NCBI RefSeq assembly: GCF_000485595.1 | Contig: NW_014577141.1 | Coordinates: 239,725-303,724 of the forward strand | Length of the DNA stretch: 64,000 nucleotides | From: Priapulus caudatus | Lineage: Eukaryota; Priapulida; Priapulimorpha; Priapulimorphida; Priapulidae | Reading direction: 5' to 3' | Part shown: in pieces, positions 11,831 through 24,700 of the stretch | How positions within the stretch are numbered: the first letter of the stretch is position 1 | Layout of the letters: the number at the start of each line of letters is the position of its first letter | Program-made: the position numbers and the translations under genes | The notes under the pieces: model-generated | Seen by the model: the letters and a program-made list of their open reading frames with translations, nothing else | Databases searched by the model: none | What the model was told of the DNA's origin: nothing

Positions 11831-12839
11831 CACGCGGCCCGAGCGGCAAGGTATATGGAGCGGCAAGGCGCGGGACCGACCTGGACAATCGATTTTCAGG
11901 GCGACTTTTTTCTTTTGGGGTCGCCCCCGCATATCATGTGTTTCGGGGGCTCTTTTGGCATTTCGGGGGCGAAATCGGCCCGCCGCCCCCGTGTAATATT
12001 TTCCCCTGGACTCTTAATGTTTCTCTACTCCACTTCGCCTATTATTGCCGGACAAGCGTGCCTGGCAAATGACCTACAGCCACTTGCAAACACACGCCCG
12101 TCCGCACGCACGACCCTGCACGCTACTGCACACTTTAATCACATAAACGATATTTAATTATAATTATTAATTATATCTTTATTTTTAAATAATTACCTGT
12201 AAATGCCGGTCAAATGCTCATTCCTGCCAACACACAAGTATACGCACGCCACGCCTTAGTGCACAAACAACAACAAGAAAAGGACTTCTTTTTCTGCTTG
12301 TTCTTCTTACCTTGTTCTTTCGTATCTATCTTCTTGTTCTTCTTCTTCTTTTCATTCTTTTCTTTGTTGCTTGTTTGCGCGCTGCGCATCTGCAAGCACA
12401 TGGGCCCTGGCGCGGGGCCCGGCGGTGCGTGTGGTGTACTTGTGTGTTGCCAGCATGAGCATTTGATCGGCATCACATGGTAATTATCGCGCAATAATTT
12501 AGGCGAAATAGATTCGTGTTTTATTAACAGTATTTTTTCTATTGAGGATCGTTCCAAGTGACTGTGAATATGTGCAGTACTCCTTTAGCGGCCTCAACGC
12601 CGCAAGGCAGTGAGTTTTGCTCACTCACCGCCCACGCGACTCGTCTAGCCGGCGAAATTAGTCTTGCGTGTGCACTGCATTCATTTATTACGAGCGCCCG
12701 GAAACAATGTGCTAATACACGGCAGCCAGGACGATGTAGCGTCGAACGTACAGGCCAACTGCAATAGTGACATGCTGGAGCAAAACACGCAGCCATATGG
12801 TGCCATGAACTCTGACCTCCCACATGCTTTCTACTTTTA

Positions 12840-13830
12840 GGACTGTGTAGAAATGAATCCCGAAACTCCTACTGTAAGTACTGGGTAGAACTGAATCCCT
12901 AACCTCCTACTGTAAGTACTGGGTAGAAGTGAATCCCTAACCTCCTACTGTAAGTACTGGGTAGACGTGAATCCCTAACCTCCTACTGTAAGTACTGGGT
13001 AGACGTGAATCCCTAACCTCCTTGAGCTGTAAGTAACTGGGTACGACGTTAAATACCTACCTCCTACTCGTAAGTACTGGGTAAGACGGTGCAATCCACT
13101 GAACCTCCTACTGAAATATCTGGTAGACGTGAATCCCTAACCTCCTTACTGCTAATGTACTGGGTAGGACGTGAAATCCCTGACCTCCTACTGTAATACT
13201 GGGTAGACGTGAATCCCTAACCTCCTACTGTAAGTACTGGGTAGACGTGAATACCTAACCTCCTACTGTAAGTACTGGGTAGAACTGAATCCCTAACCTC
13301 CTACTGTAAGTACTGGGTAGAAACTAATCCCTAACTCCTCACTTGTAAGTACTGGGTAGACAAGCTGATCACCTAACCTGCCTTTACTGTTTTATAAGTA
13401 ACTCGGGCTAGAACTGAATCACTAACCGTCCTACGTGTAAGTACTGGGTAGAACTGAATCCCTAACCTCCTACTGTAAGTACTGGGTAGAAGTGAATCCC
13501 TAACCTCCTACTGTAAGTACTGGGTAGACGGATCCTCCACTGTATATCTGGTGCCTAATCTACCTCCTACTGTAAGTACTGCGGTAGAACTTGAATCCCT
13601 AACCTCCTACTGTAAGTACTGGCGTAGAACACTGAATCCCTAACCTCCCCTACTGTAAGTACCTGGGTAGAGTGGAATCCTCAACCTCCCTTACTGTAAG
13701 TACATGCGGCTAGACGTGCCATGCCCTAAACCTCCTACTGACACTGTAAGCCTACTGGGTTAGATGCTGAATACCCCTAACCTCCTACTGTAACATACTG
13801 GCGTAGTCGTGCCAAACTCGCTTAACTTCT
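12840..13830. repeat. 38-bp minisatellite in B
   Basis: The 38-bp unit begins TCCTACTGTAAGTACTGGGT and continues AGACGTGAATCCCTAACC. Roughly 26 copies, clean at the left and noisy from about 13020. Each unit contains TGTAAGTA, which resembles a 5' splice site, but there is no evidence of use. Homologous arrays lie at 18070-19090 and 24810-25710. Confidence 0.95.
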
Positions 13831-14214
13831 ATACTAAGTAGCAATGATATCTAACTTCCACATACCTTCTGCCTTCTTAGCCTACAGTACTGGATTGAAG
13901 TCAAGTGAAACCCCCCCAAAAATTTTCTACTTTCCCAGTTACTGGTCGTAGAAATGAATCACTAAAACCGTCCCCACACATCTTCTAATTCTAGCCCTAG
14001 GTAGAAATAAACTCGCGCCTCTCACACATCCAGTACAGATTGTGACATCAGCCACGTAGCATGATGTTGCGTGCAGACGGTAAGAATGCATATTCGTAAA
14101 CATATTCGTCTGTCTCTTTGTAAGACGCGTGCGCGCGTGTTCACCAAGAATCAACATCAGCAGCAGCGTCATTAGCTGACCAGCTAGCTGACGGCCACAT
14201 TTCCCCGCGCAAGA

Positions 14215-14367
14215 ATGTCTAGCATGAGACGTACGTCACCGCTGCTGGTTTCCATGGCAGTGATGGCGTTAGTTTCAGGATCTGTAACGGATCAGCAGCC
14301 GCAGTGCTGCTGGGAAGTGTTTCTCCCCAACAGCGCGCGCTCCATTCATGCTGCGAGCACGTTGTAA
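14215..14367 (+). CDS. possible small secreted peptide precursor, 50 codons
   Basis: The frame has an ATG in good context (A at -3) and encodes 50 residues before TAA. The N-terminus is basic (MSSMRR), followed by a hydrophobic core (LLVSMAVMALVSG) with small residues that would suit signal-peptidase cleavage near residues 21-23. The remainder is short, with an adjacent Cys pair (QQPQCCWEVFLPN). This is the layout of a secreted peptide precursor. I do not recognise the peptide, and no dibasic processing site follows. A GTAAAC at 14364 could be a 5' splice site, in which case this would be a first exon. The duplicate in C' (about 25985) has an in-frame stop and indels. The ORF is short and may be chance; confidence is low. 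Confidence 0.25.
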   Translation: MSSMRRTSPLLVSMAVMALVSGSVTDQQPQCCWEVFLPNSARSIHAASTL

Positions 14368-14640
14368 ACAAGCCGTGATGTCAGAGTGACGCCAGCAACA
14401 ACAGTAGCAGCAACAACAGTAGCAGCAGCAGCAGCCACTCAGTGGCTCATCACAGACAATCTATGACGCAGCCCGCTAAGTGTATAGGCTATATACACTA
14501 GCAATGTTCTAATTTACGCTGCATTAGCTTTTACAATCTACCAGCTTTTAAAAACTACCCGGTGACAAATTAATTCAGTACAGTTCTAACGAAATCTACT
14601 TTCTCGATTAAAAGTTAATCATGTCGGATTCATTACATAA

Positions 14641-14641
14641 A

Positions 14642-14673
<32 letters not shown>

Positions 14674-14718
14674 CGTGCGTGTGTGTGTATGCGCGTGCGT
14701 GCGTGCGTGCGTGCACGT
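14641..14718. repeat. (TG)n/(TGCG)n microsatellite
   Basis: GT run followed by GCGT repeats. The counterpart in C' is at about 26450-26530. Confidence 0.9.
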
Positions 14719-15148
14719 GTATTCTTTCGATGCAGAAGGCAGAATTTAAATCGCAATCCTCGCATTTCTAAGTTGTTGCATTTCAAATTTGTAGCAGACT
14801 CGAATTTGTAGAGCTCTGCCATAGAATTTCGTGTCATTAATGTACAATATGTAAAGAAGCTGTGGAACTACTGTTGTAATAATTTTGCTTTTGCTATGAA
14901 ACTACTGTATCGTACGCAATAGTTTGCCGTTACTTTTTGAAAAATTGCAAGATGCACGATCCACTCACCCACATTTTTATCACGACAAAATGTCAAAGAG
15001 CCTGTTTTTACTACACGTAAAACATCCTTTCGAAAGAAGCGTGTATAGTATAAAGAAATTTTTGTGCCAAAAACACATCACTACGAGGCGGCATAGCTAG
15101 TATGCGACCTATCAAATTTAAGTGCTCATATAAATGACAGGATCACAT

Positions 15149-15179
15149 CAGGAATACATTAACATTTAATGTACTCCTG
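15149..15179. repeat. variant CAGGA palindrome
   Basis: Starts CAGGAATACATTAA and ends TTAATGTACTCCTG, with 13-14 bp arms and one mismatch. No flanking direct repeat is visible. The C' copy near 27008 is degenerate. Confidence 0.45.
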
Positions 15180-15361
15180 CGTTAATTTTATCCGTTGCTA
15201 ATGCAATCTTTATTAAATCTTATGACGCGATGCTATCGCATGACTTCAATTCTGGATTCAAACTAGAGCTGCGCACACTATTTTAACTTGGCAACGACGT
15301 GAACTGCCTGCACGCACGGGTTGCCTCATCCTCCTCCTCTTCCTCGACCTCCTCCTCCTCC

Positions 15362-16392
15362 CAGAAGCAGGAGCAGCAACAACAACAACAACAACAGCAG
15401 CATCAGCAGCAGCAGCAGCAGTAGCAGCAACAATAACACCAGCAGCAGCAGCAGAGACACTGGCGCACTGTTGACCTCTATAATCAGCCTACATGCTGCT
15501 GCCCATCCTGTGCTCCACACGTACGTATGTATGGCTTCCCGCCCAATGCCCACGAGACACTCGTGCGCGTGTAACTCAGCATAATTGAGGTAGCTAGCCA
15601 GCTAGACATGAATGGGCTTTGATGAACGCGTTGCGGACTCATCGTGATTGTTATGAGACGCTGCACGTGTATGTGGGAGGGGGAGCCGGGGAGGGCATTG
15701 GCTTGGTTTGGAGGAGGGGAACGTCACATCCACACAGCATCTAGCACGCTGTATCGCTGCATGCTGACCCGTCACAGATGTGCGGTTAACATCGAAGCTT
15801 CACTGCGTAAGCATTTTCGCACGGCAAGGGGCTTCATATGACTGAAAGGGTCTATATCCCGCTGGGTACTGCCAGAACGTAACCCCCCTAGTCCTACCTA
15901 ACCACTTAACCTAACTAACCTACACCTAACCTAGGCTAGCCTAAACCTAAGCTAAGCAAACCTAAGCTTAAGTTAACCTAGCCTAAACTCAATTAAACTA
16001 ACCCAACATAACCTGACCCGACCTGACCCGACCCGTCCCGATCCGACCCAACCCAACCCAACCCAACCCAACTAACCTAATATATCTCAGTAAATCCCCT
16101 GTTTTATACGCAGATAGACACATAATATGTGCCACAGGCACTTGAAACGTCTCAATAAAAAAAATCATGGTAAATAAACACGAAATGTATTTACTACCAG
16201 TCTTAATCAGTGGGAATTTTTTTTTTCCAGGGCTCTTTTTGCAAACCCCCCCCCCAAATTTCGGGGGCTACTTTTCATTTCCAGGGCGACTTTCCAGGGC
16301 TGTTTCTCAAAATATACACACAAGCACAGTAGCAAATACACACTCGCGCGCGCGCGCACACACACACCCACACGTCGCACGCCACGCACGCA

Positions 16393-16439
<47 letters not shown>

Positions 16440-19222
16440 CACACCACAACACAGTCCAGGGCCCGCGTAAGGGCCCTGGAAGCTCAGGGGGTTTGAGAAA
16501 GCGGCCCGCGAGGCACGTGTGCTATCGACGCTGCGTACGTGCCTGCTGGCAGGAGTGGCATTGATTGAAGTACCGGGGTGGGGGGGGGCACGACCGTTTC
16601 AGCGTGGTACTAATCAATACTTAAAATGTAGAGGGTGCATTGCTGGACTATGAGAGAGCGACAGCAAAACTCTTTCGGCGGGAATTGACGAAAAAGCTAC
16701 AATCGGGAATGACACACACGGCAGGGGGAAAAATATACGTGTGAACTTCATTAGGATTTCCACGAATTACCGTTCTAAATCTACGGGTCGTTGGCTCCTA
16801 CGGTGTCCTACGTAGCACTCCCGCACGCACACCCGCACACACGCACGCACGCATGCAGGCACGCACGCGCGCAGGCACACGCGCAAGCACGCGCGCAGCT
16901 ACGCACGCACGCGCACACATGCACGCGCGCAGGCCACACACGCAAGCACGCGCGGGCACAGCGGCACACACAGCGCACGCACGCACGCACGCGCGCAGGC
17001 CACACACGCAAGCACGCCCGCAGGCACACACGCAAGCACGCCCGGCAGGCACACCGGCACACACAGGCCCACGCGGCCCGAGCGGCAAGGTATATGGAGC
17101 GGCAAGGCGCGGGACCGACCTGGACAATCGATTTTCAGGGCGACATTTTTCTTTTGGGGTCGCCCCCGCATATCATGTGTTTCGGGGGCTCTTTTGGCAT
17201 TTCGGGGGCGAAATCGGCCCGCCGCCCCCGTGTAATATTTTCCCCTGGACTCTTAATGTTTCTCTACTCCACTTCGCCTATTATTGCCGGACAAGCGTGC
17301 CTGGCAAATGCTCAGCCACTTTGCAAACACACGCCCGTCCGCACGCCACGACTCTCTGCACGCTACTGCACACTTTAATCACTAAACTGATATTTAAATT
17401 TATAATTATTAATTATATTTTATTTTTAAATAATTAACCTGTAAATGCCGCGTCAAATGCCTCAATCTGCCAACACACAAGTATACGCACCCACGCCCTT
17501 AGTGCACAAACAACAACTAAGAAAAGAGACTTCTTTTTCTTGCTTGTTCTTCTTCCTTGTTCTTTCTATCTATTCTTCTTGTTCTTCTTCTTCTTTTCAT
17601 TCTTTTCTTGTTGCTTGTTTCCTAGCGCATTAGTCACACCCTGCGGGGGCCCCGGCGGTGCGTGTGGTGTACTTGTGTGTTGCAGCATGAGCATCTTTTG
17701 ATCGGGCATCACATGGTAATTATCGGGCAATAATTTAGGCGAAATAGATTCGTGTTTTATTACACAGTATTGTTTTCTATTGAGACGTTCCAAGTGACTG
17801 CTGATATGTGCAGTACTCCTTTAGCGGCCTCAACGCCGCAAGCAGTGAGTTTTGCTCACTCACCGCCCACGCGACTCGTCTAGCCGGCGAATTAGTCTTG
17901 CGTGCACTGCCATTCATTTATTACGAGCGCCGGAACAATGTGCTAATCACGCAGCCAGACCGATGTTAGGTCGAACGTACAGGCAATGCAATAAGCTGAC
18001 ATGCTGAGCAAACACGCCAGCCATATGGTGCCAGTGAACTACTGATCCTCCCACATGCTTTTCTACTTTTAGGACTGTGTAGAAATGAATCCCGAAACTC
18101 CTACTGTAAGTACTGGCGTAGAACTGAATCCCTAACCTCCTACTGTAATACTGGGATAGAACTGCAATCCCTAACCTGCCTAACTTGTAAGTACTGGGTA
18201 GAACTGAAATCTCTTAACCTCCTCACTGTACAGTACCGGGCTAGACGCTGAAATCCCCTGACCTCCTTGAGCTGTAAGTAACTGGGTAGACGTTAAATAC
18301 CTACCTCCTACTACGTAAGTACGGGTAAGACGGTGAATCCCTAAACCTCTACTGTGAAGTATCTGGGTAGACGTGAATCCCTAACCTCCTTACTGCTACA
18401 TGTACTGGGTTAGACGTGAAATCCCTGACCTCCTACTGTAATACTGGGTAGGACGTAAATACCTAACTTGCCTACGTGTAAGTACTGGTCGTAGACGTGA
18501 ATCCGCTAACCTCCTACTGTAAGTACTGCGCGTTTAGAACTGAATCCCTACCTCCTACTGTAAGTACTGGGTAGAAACTTGAATCCCTAACCTGCCTCAC
18601 TGTAAGTACTGGCGTAGCAAGCTGAATCCCTAACCTGCCTTACTGTTATAGTACTCGGGCTAGAACTGAATCCTAACCGTCCTTACTGTAAGTACTGGGT
18701 AGAAGTGAATCCCTAACCTCCTACTGTAAGTACTGGGTAGAAGTGAATCCCTAACCTCCTACTGTAAGTACTGACCGGTAGACGGATAATCCTGGTTAAT
18801 ACGTAGCACTAACCTCTCCATACTGTAATACTGCGCGTAAACGTGAATCCTAACCTCCTACGTAAGTACTGGCGTAGAACACTGAATCCCTAACCTCCCC
18901 TACTGTAAGTACCTGGGTAGAGTGGAATCCTCAACCTCCCTTACTGTAAGTACATGCGGCTAGACGTGCCATGCCCTAAACCTCCTACTGACACTGTAAG
19001 CCTACTGGGTTAGATGCTGAATACCCCTAACCTCCTACTGTAACATACTGGCGTAGTCGTGCCAAACTCGCTTAACTTCTATACTAAGTAGCAATGATAT
19101 CTAACTTCCACATACCTTCTGCCTTCTTAGCCTACAGTACTGGATTGAAGTCAAGTGAAACCCCCCCAAAAATTTTCTACTTTCCCAGTTACTGGTCGTA
19201 GAAATGAATCACTAAAACCGTC
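15362..19222. repeat. segmental duplication block B' (second copy)
   Basis: Same content and order as 10111-13972. It is joined abruptly on the left to the CTC-rich end of C and on the right to the start of A'. About the last 300 bp are identical to the end of B, including odd indels in the 38-bp array, whereas the array centres differ. Confidence 0.9.
18070..19090. repeat. 38-bp minisatellite in B'
   Basis: Same unit as at 12840. Noisy throughout, with local copies that cannot be aligned one to one with the first array until the final shared segment from about 18890. Confidence 0.95.
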
Positions 19223-19623
19223 TGACCACTTCTGTGTAATCCTTGGTAGGCTAATTTCATTACCGATAGGCAATATGAAGCTTTCATAGCCACTTCACAA
19301 GGCGTAAACGGTCTGGATAGCCTGGGATTAGTCGTACTAACAACACATGCAAAATTTACACAGGGTGACCGTGTTTTTATGAGGTTTTAAGTGCCCTAGA
19401 TATAATATCAACAGGGTATACAAAAGACAGGGTATTGATGGATGCATTATTGGGGTGGCTCTGGCATACAGCCAACGCTGCATTATATATATCGCCTTAA
19501 TTCGATATGAATTGCCTTAGAGTGACCACTAGCTTTCCTATGAGGGGTTCAATTCGATATCACGCAATTAGGATTCTTGAGAGTAACTAATACTGCATTG
19601 GCAGTCTTATATAAGTTGCCGTT

Positions 19624-19629
19624 GCTGCT

Positions 19630-19700
<71 letters not shown>
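19624..19700. repeat. (CTG)n tract, long allele
   Basis: About 25 triplets with a single internal CTA interruption. Its partner in A has about 14. Confidence 0.9.
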
Positions 19701-20120
19701 GCAATCGTATATAACTGCATGCGTGTAACTGTGTGAATGCATGCGTGTAACTGTAGAACTGCATATGTGTAACTGTATGCATGCATATGTGTAACTGTAT
19801 ATTAAAATACAACTGCTTAACTGCAAGTGTGTGACTGCACATGACTGCATATTTATGGCTGTATGTATATAACTGCATGTGTATGACTGCATATGTGTGA
19901 CTGCACATGTATGACTGCATGTATGTAGCTGTATAACTACATGCGTATATGACTGCCTATGCGCGTAAACACGCTCCACGTACGTGCCTATACGAATCCA
20001 CGCGTCAATCATCTCAACACATTAGCTATTTACAAACTAGACAGAGGGCACTCAAAGAGAGTGCATACCTCCGCGAGCGTGTAACATGTATACATGTGTA
20101 TAACAGCTGGCTCGCTGCTG

Positions 20121-20240
20121 GCTGCTGCTGACTGGACGTCCTAAGGCGAGCTGCTGCTGACTGGACGCCCTAAGGCGAGCTGCTGCTGACTGGACGCCCT
20201 AAGGCGAGCTGCTGCTGACTGGACGCCCTAAGGCGAGCTG
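20121..20240. repeat. 29-30 bp tandem repeat, four copies
   Basis: The unit is of the form CTGCTGACTGGACGCCCTAA followed by GGCGAGCTG. Four copies here, two at 8577-8640 in block A. Confidence 0.85.
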
Positions 20241-20322
20241 GTGCTGAATTATTATTAAAAGTCCGCTGGTGTAAGAAAGATGATCAAGTTTGGTGTGAGG
20301 TGTCCTGCCTGCAGAGTAATAG

Positions 20323-20381
20323 GTAATATCAGGAGTGAATAATAATTATATAGATCTATTATTATTCACTCCTGGTAATAT
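20323..20381. mobile_element. CAGGAGT palindrome with perfect 7-bp direct repeats
   Basis: The core at 20330-20374 is flanked by GTAATAT at 20323-20329 and 20375-20381. It is the intact version of the locus at 8720. Confidence 0.55.
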
Positions 20382-20769
20382 TATTGCTAGATCATATCGC
20401 TACGTACAGATGCCGATTCCAGCAGATGATCATGAGAGCACAAACAGGAAAGCAGGCAGGAAGACAGGCTGAAAGGCAGGCGGGTCGGAAGGCAGACAGG
20501 CAGACATACATGATACAGACAGCTAGCCGGAGGTGGGGGGTCAACGAGGGGTTGGAGTGCAGACAGACAGACCTATGCTGGACTCTCTGTGCGACTGTAT
20601 CACAACTATATGTTTTCTATGCTTGTTCACTTGATCAGATGATGCTGAAATAACATCGCCAAGCTGCATGATCACCGTTGTGCGGCGACTGCAGTCGCAT
20701 CACACACTACAGTGGTGCGTATTATTACATTTCTGCATTACAAAGGTGCTTGCATCTTGGTCGCTTAAC

Positions 20770-20822
20770 GTATTATCAGGAGTCTATCAATAGACTATTG
20801 ATAGACTCCTCAGTGGTATTAT
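20770..20822. mobile_element. CAGGAGT palindrome (duplicate of 9162-9214)
   Basis: Arms, single-base spacer and GTATTAT flanks are as at 9162. It was copied with block A rather than inserted independently. Confidence 0.55.
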
Positions 20823-21722
20823 GTGAGCGAAGAGAGGGCGATTGAGAGTTATATGGGGACGTCAGAATCTTCGGTCAGCTAGCACTTAACCGATTGCTTA
20901 GAAGCTAACTCACGAGGTTCAATTTGTATGCGACCGATTCTTATTGGCCTTGTATGTTGATCAGCTGCAGCAGCACGCACGCACGCACACACGCACACAC
21001 GCACACACGCACACACGCACGCACGCAGGCACACACAAACAAACACCCGTGCAGACACGCAGGCACACAAGAACATATATAGACGCACGCAGGCACACGC
21101 AGACACGAACATAAATACACACACACAGACACGCAGGCAGGCAGGCACGCAGGCAGGCACGCACATCAACGCGGTGGCTTCGTTGCGCTCCCCCCACGTA
21201 AGCCCAGAAAATACCGTCACCCACGAGTCCATTACAGATAGACAGCGACGACCAATTAAGCGTAATGCACGAGCTTGTCGACTTTAGCCGCTGCCGCTGC
21301 TGCCACTGCCGCCGTCGCTCTGTGCATGGGCGCCCGCTGTGAGAGGCTGTACGAGAAATCATAGCCACTGTTTACATCACATAGGGTTTTTCCGCTCGAG
21401 TTCCAGCATGCATCGGGCGGACTCAGCCAAACGAATCCAACCATCAATCAATCCACAAATCAATCACTGAAGGCCGCCCCTAAAGCCCTGCGTAAATCGC
21501 TCTATTTATTATCCAAATGTTGCTCTGGCTGTACATGTATCGCCACGTATTCCCCTCTGTCGCCCACACATCGCACGATCGGTGATACCGACTCCCGACC
21601 ACGCCGTAGCCTGCAAGCAGCACCAGCACCACCACCACCAGCAGCAGCAGCAGCACTAACAATAACAACGACAACAATAACAATAAAAACAACAACAGCA
21701 ACAATAACAATAACAACAACTG

Positions 21723-24700
21723 CAGAAGCAGGAGCAGCAACAACAACAACAACAACAGCAGCAGCAGCAGCAGCAGCAGCAGTAGCAGCAACAATAACAA
21801 CAGCAGCAGCAGCAGAGACACAGGCGCACTGTTGACCTCTATAATCAGCCTACATGCTGCTGCCATCCTGTGCTCCACACGTACGTATGTATGGCTTCCC
21901 GCCCAATGCCCACGAGACACTCGTGCGCGTGTAACAGCATAATGAGTAGCTAGCCCAGCTAGAACATGAATGGGCTTGTAGATGAAACGACGTTGCGAGA
22001 CTCATCGTGAATTGTTATGAGAACGCTGCAGCGTTATTGTGGAGGGGGAGCCGGGAGGCCATTGGCTTGGTTTGGGGGAGGGAACGTCACATCCACACAG
22101 CAATCTAGCACGCTGTATCGCTGCATGGCTGACCGCGTCACAGATTGTGCCGGTTAACATCGAAGCTCCTGCTAAGCATTTTCGGCAACAGGCAAAGGGG
22201 CTTCATAAATGAACTGAAAAGGGCTAATATCCCCGCTGGGTAGCCAGAACGTAACCCCCCTAGTCCCTACCTAACCACTTAACCCCTAACTAACCTACAC
22301 CTAACCTAGGCTAGCCTAAACCTTAAAGCTAAAGCAACCTAAGCTAAAGTTAACCTAGCCTAAAACTCAATAAAGCTAACCCAACGAACCACTGACCCCG
22401 ACCCGCCCCGATCCCGAGCCCAACCCACACCCAACCCAACCCAACTAACCTAATATATCTCAGTAAAGTCCCCCTGTTTTATACGCAGATCGAAAACCAC
22501 ATTAATTAGTCACAGGCACTTGAAACTCTCAAAAAAAAAAATCATTGGCGTAATAAACACGAAATGTATTTACCTAACCAGCCTTAAATCAGTGATAATT
22601 TTTTTTTTCCAGCTCGTTTTTGCAACCCCGCCCCCCCAAATTTCGGGGCTACTTTTCCAATTTTTCCCAGGGCCGACTTTTTCCAGGGCTGTTCCCTCAA
22701 TTATACACAAACAACACAGTAGCAAAATACACACTCGCGGCCGCGCGCACACACACACACAGTCGCACGCACGGCCCACGCACGCACCACGACACCAACC
22801 ACGACACACAACCACACCACAGTCTCAAGGCCCCGGGCAAAGGCCTGGAAGCCAGGGGTCCTGAGAAAGCGGCCCGCCCGAGGCACGTGGTATGGGCTGT
22901 GCACATCGATCTGCGTAAAACGGCCTGCCTGGCAGGAATCCATTGATTGAAGTACGGGGTGGGGGGGGGCAACGACCCGTTTTCAAGCGTGGGTACAAGA
23001 AGTCAGAATACAAAATGTAGGGTTGCAATGCTGGACTATGAAGAGAGCGACACCAAAACTCTTTTCGGGAATTTGACCGAAAAAAGCTACAATCGGAAAA
23101 ATGACACAACACACGGCCCAAGGAAAAATAAATACGTTGGATTTTCATAGGCATTCTTCCATGGATAACCGGTTTATAATCCTACGGTCGTTGGCCCCTA
23201 CGGTCTCACGTAGGGCCCAACGCCCGCCAGCAATACCCCACACATATCGCACGCCGCAAATGCAGGCACGCCCCGCGCGCGGCAACGCAACGCACGCGCA
23301 CACATGCACGCGCGCAGGCACACACCGCCAAAGTACGCCCGCAGCCCCACAACCGGCAAACACACAGGACGCACGCCCGCATGCGCGCCCGGCCATCACA
23401 CCAAACCACGCCCGCCAGGCCCACACACGCCAAGCTACGCCGCGCAAGGCCACACGGCACCACAAAGCACGCACGCAGGGAGCGGGGAGGGTCGGAATGG
23501 GATGGGTTGGGGGGCGGGGTGGGGCGCACGCCCCGCAGGCCCACACACGCACCACGCCCGCAAGGCCGACACCGGCAACACACAGAAACGCACGCACCGC
23601 ACGGGGCACGCGCGCCAGCTCACCTGCAAAGCAAGCGCAACAGGCCAACAAGCACCGCCGCGCACACCACAACACCACACATAAGACGCCGCGGCCGGCC
23701 GTTGTGCGCGCTTGAATTGAATGCATACAAGTAATACACACACATCGCTAATGTAAACACTTGACGTCAACACCGCCCATGAATTACTTACCGCGCCGGT
23801 GACCGACCTGGACCAATCGATTTTCCAAGGTGCGACTTTTTTCTTGCGGGTCCGCCCCGATCATCATTGTTTTCGGGGGCTCTTTGTTTGGCATTTCGGG
23901 CGAAATCCGCGCCGCCCCCTGATTTCCGCCTGGACTCTTAATGTTTCTCCTAACACTTACTTTCGCCTATTCTATTGTCCGACAGAGGCCTGCTGCAAAT
24001 GCCTTCTAGCCACCCGCAGACTACAACGTCCCACCGCACGCAACGCTGCGCACGCTAAAACTGCACACTTTACACATAAAATAATAAGCTATTCATTTAT
24101 ATAATTATATTTTTATATAAATGTAAATGCCGGTTTCCCACTCTCAATCTGCAACACCCAAGTAACCGCACGCCCCTCTCCCCGTGCCACTAACAAAACA
24201 ACAAAAAATAACTTCTTTTTCTTCTTGTTCTTCTTCTTTTCTTTCTTTTCTTCTTCTGTTCCTTCCTTTTTTCATTCATTTTCCCTTCTGCCTTGTTTGT
24301 GCACAAGGGCCGCAGGGCGTGTGTCGTGGTAAACTTGTGTTGTTGCCCAGATGACAAAATTTGATCGGCATTCGACAACAGGTACAATTTTAATCGCAAT
24401 AAGAATAGCCCCGAAATAGAGTCCCGAGAAACAATTCTAAGACTTTGGTAGTAAATACAATTTCGTGTTAATTAAACAGTTATTTAATTGAGAAACGTTC
24501 CAATGACTGTAAATGTGCTCAGTACCCTTTTTAGCGGCTCACCCGACGCAAGCAGTGAGTTTGCCTCACTCACCGCCCAACGGACCGTTCCGTCTAGCCC
24601 GGCGAAAAATTAGTCTGGCGGCGCTGCTATCATTTATTATAGAACAGATATTTATTACGAAGCGCCGGAACAATTGTGCTAATCACGCCAAGCCAAGAAC

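Larger units (their letters stand above)
10111..13972. repeat. segmental duplication block B (first of three copies)
   Basis: The block begins CAGAAGCAGGAGCAGC and recurs at 15362 (B') and 21723 (B''). In order it contains AAC/AGC triplets, a degenerate CCTAA-rich stretch, poly-T/poly-C motifs with CCAGGGC words, CA/GCAC tracts, a TTC-rich tract and a 38-bp minisatellite. No recognisable gene. Open frames here translate simple repeats. Confidence 0.9.
13973..15361. repeat. segmental duplication block C (pairs with 25712-27222)
   Basis: Follows B and starts CCACACATCTTCTAATTCTA. Its second copy follows B'' at 25712. It contains a small ORF (14215-14367), a TG/CG microsatellite at 14641-14718 and a CAGGAGT-like hairpin at 15149. 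The right end is CTC-rich and joins B' directly. Confidence 0.85.
19223..21722. repeat. segmental duplication block A' (second copy)
   Basis: Near-identical to 7722-10110. Differences are concentrated in tandem repeats: the CTG tract is longer (19624-19700), and the repeat ending CCTAAGGCGAGC has four copies against two. Confidence 0.9.
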
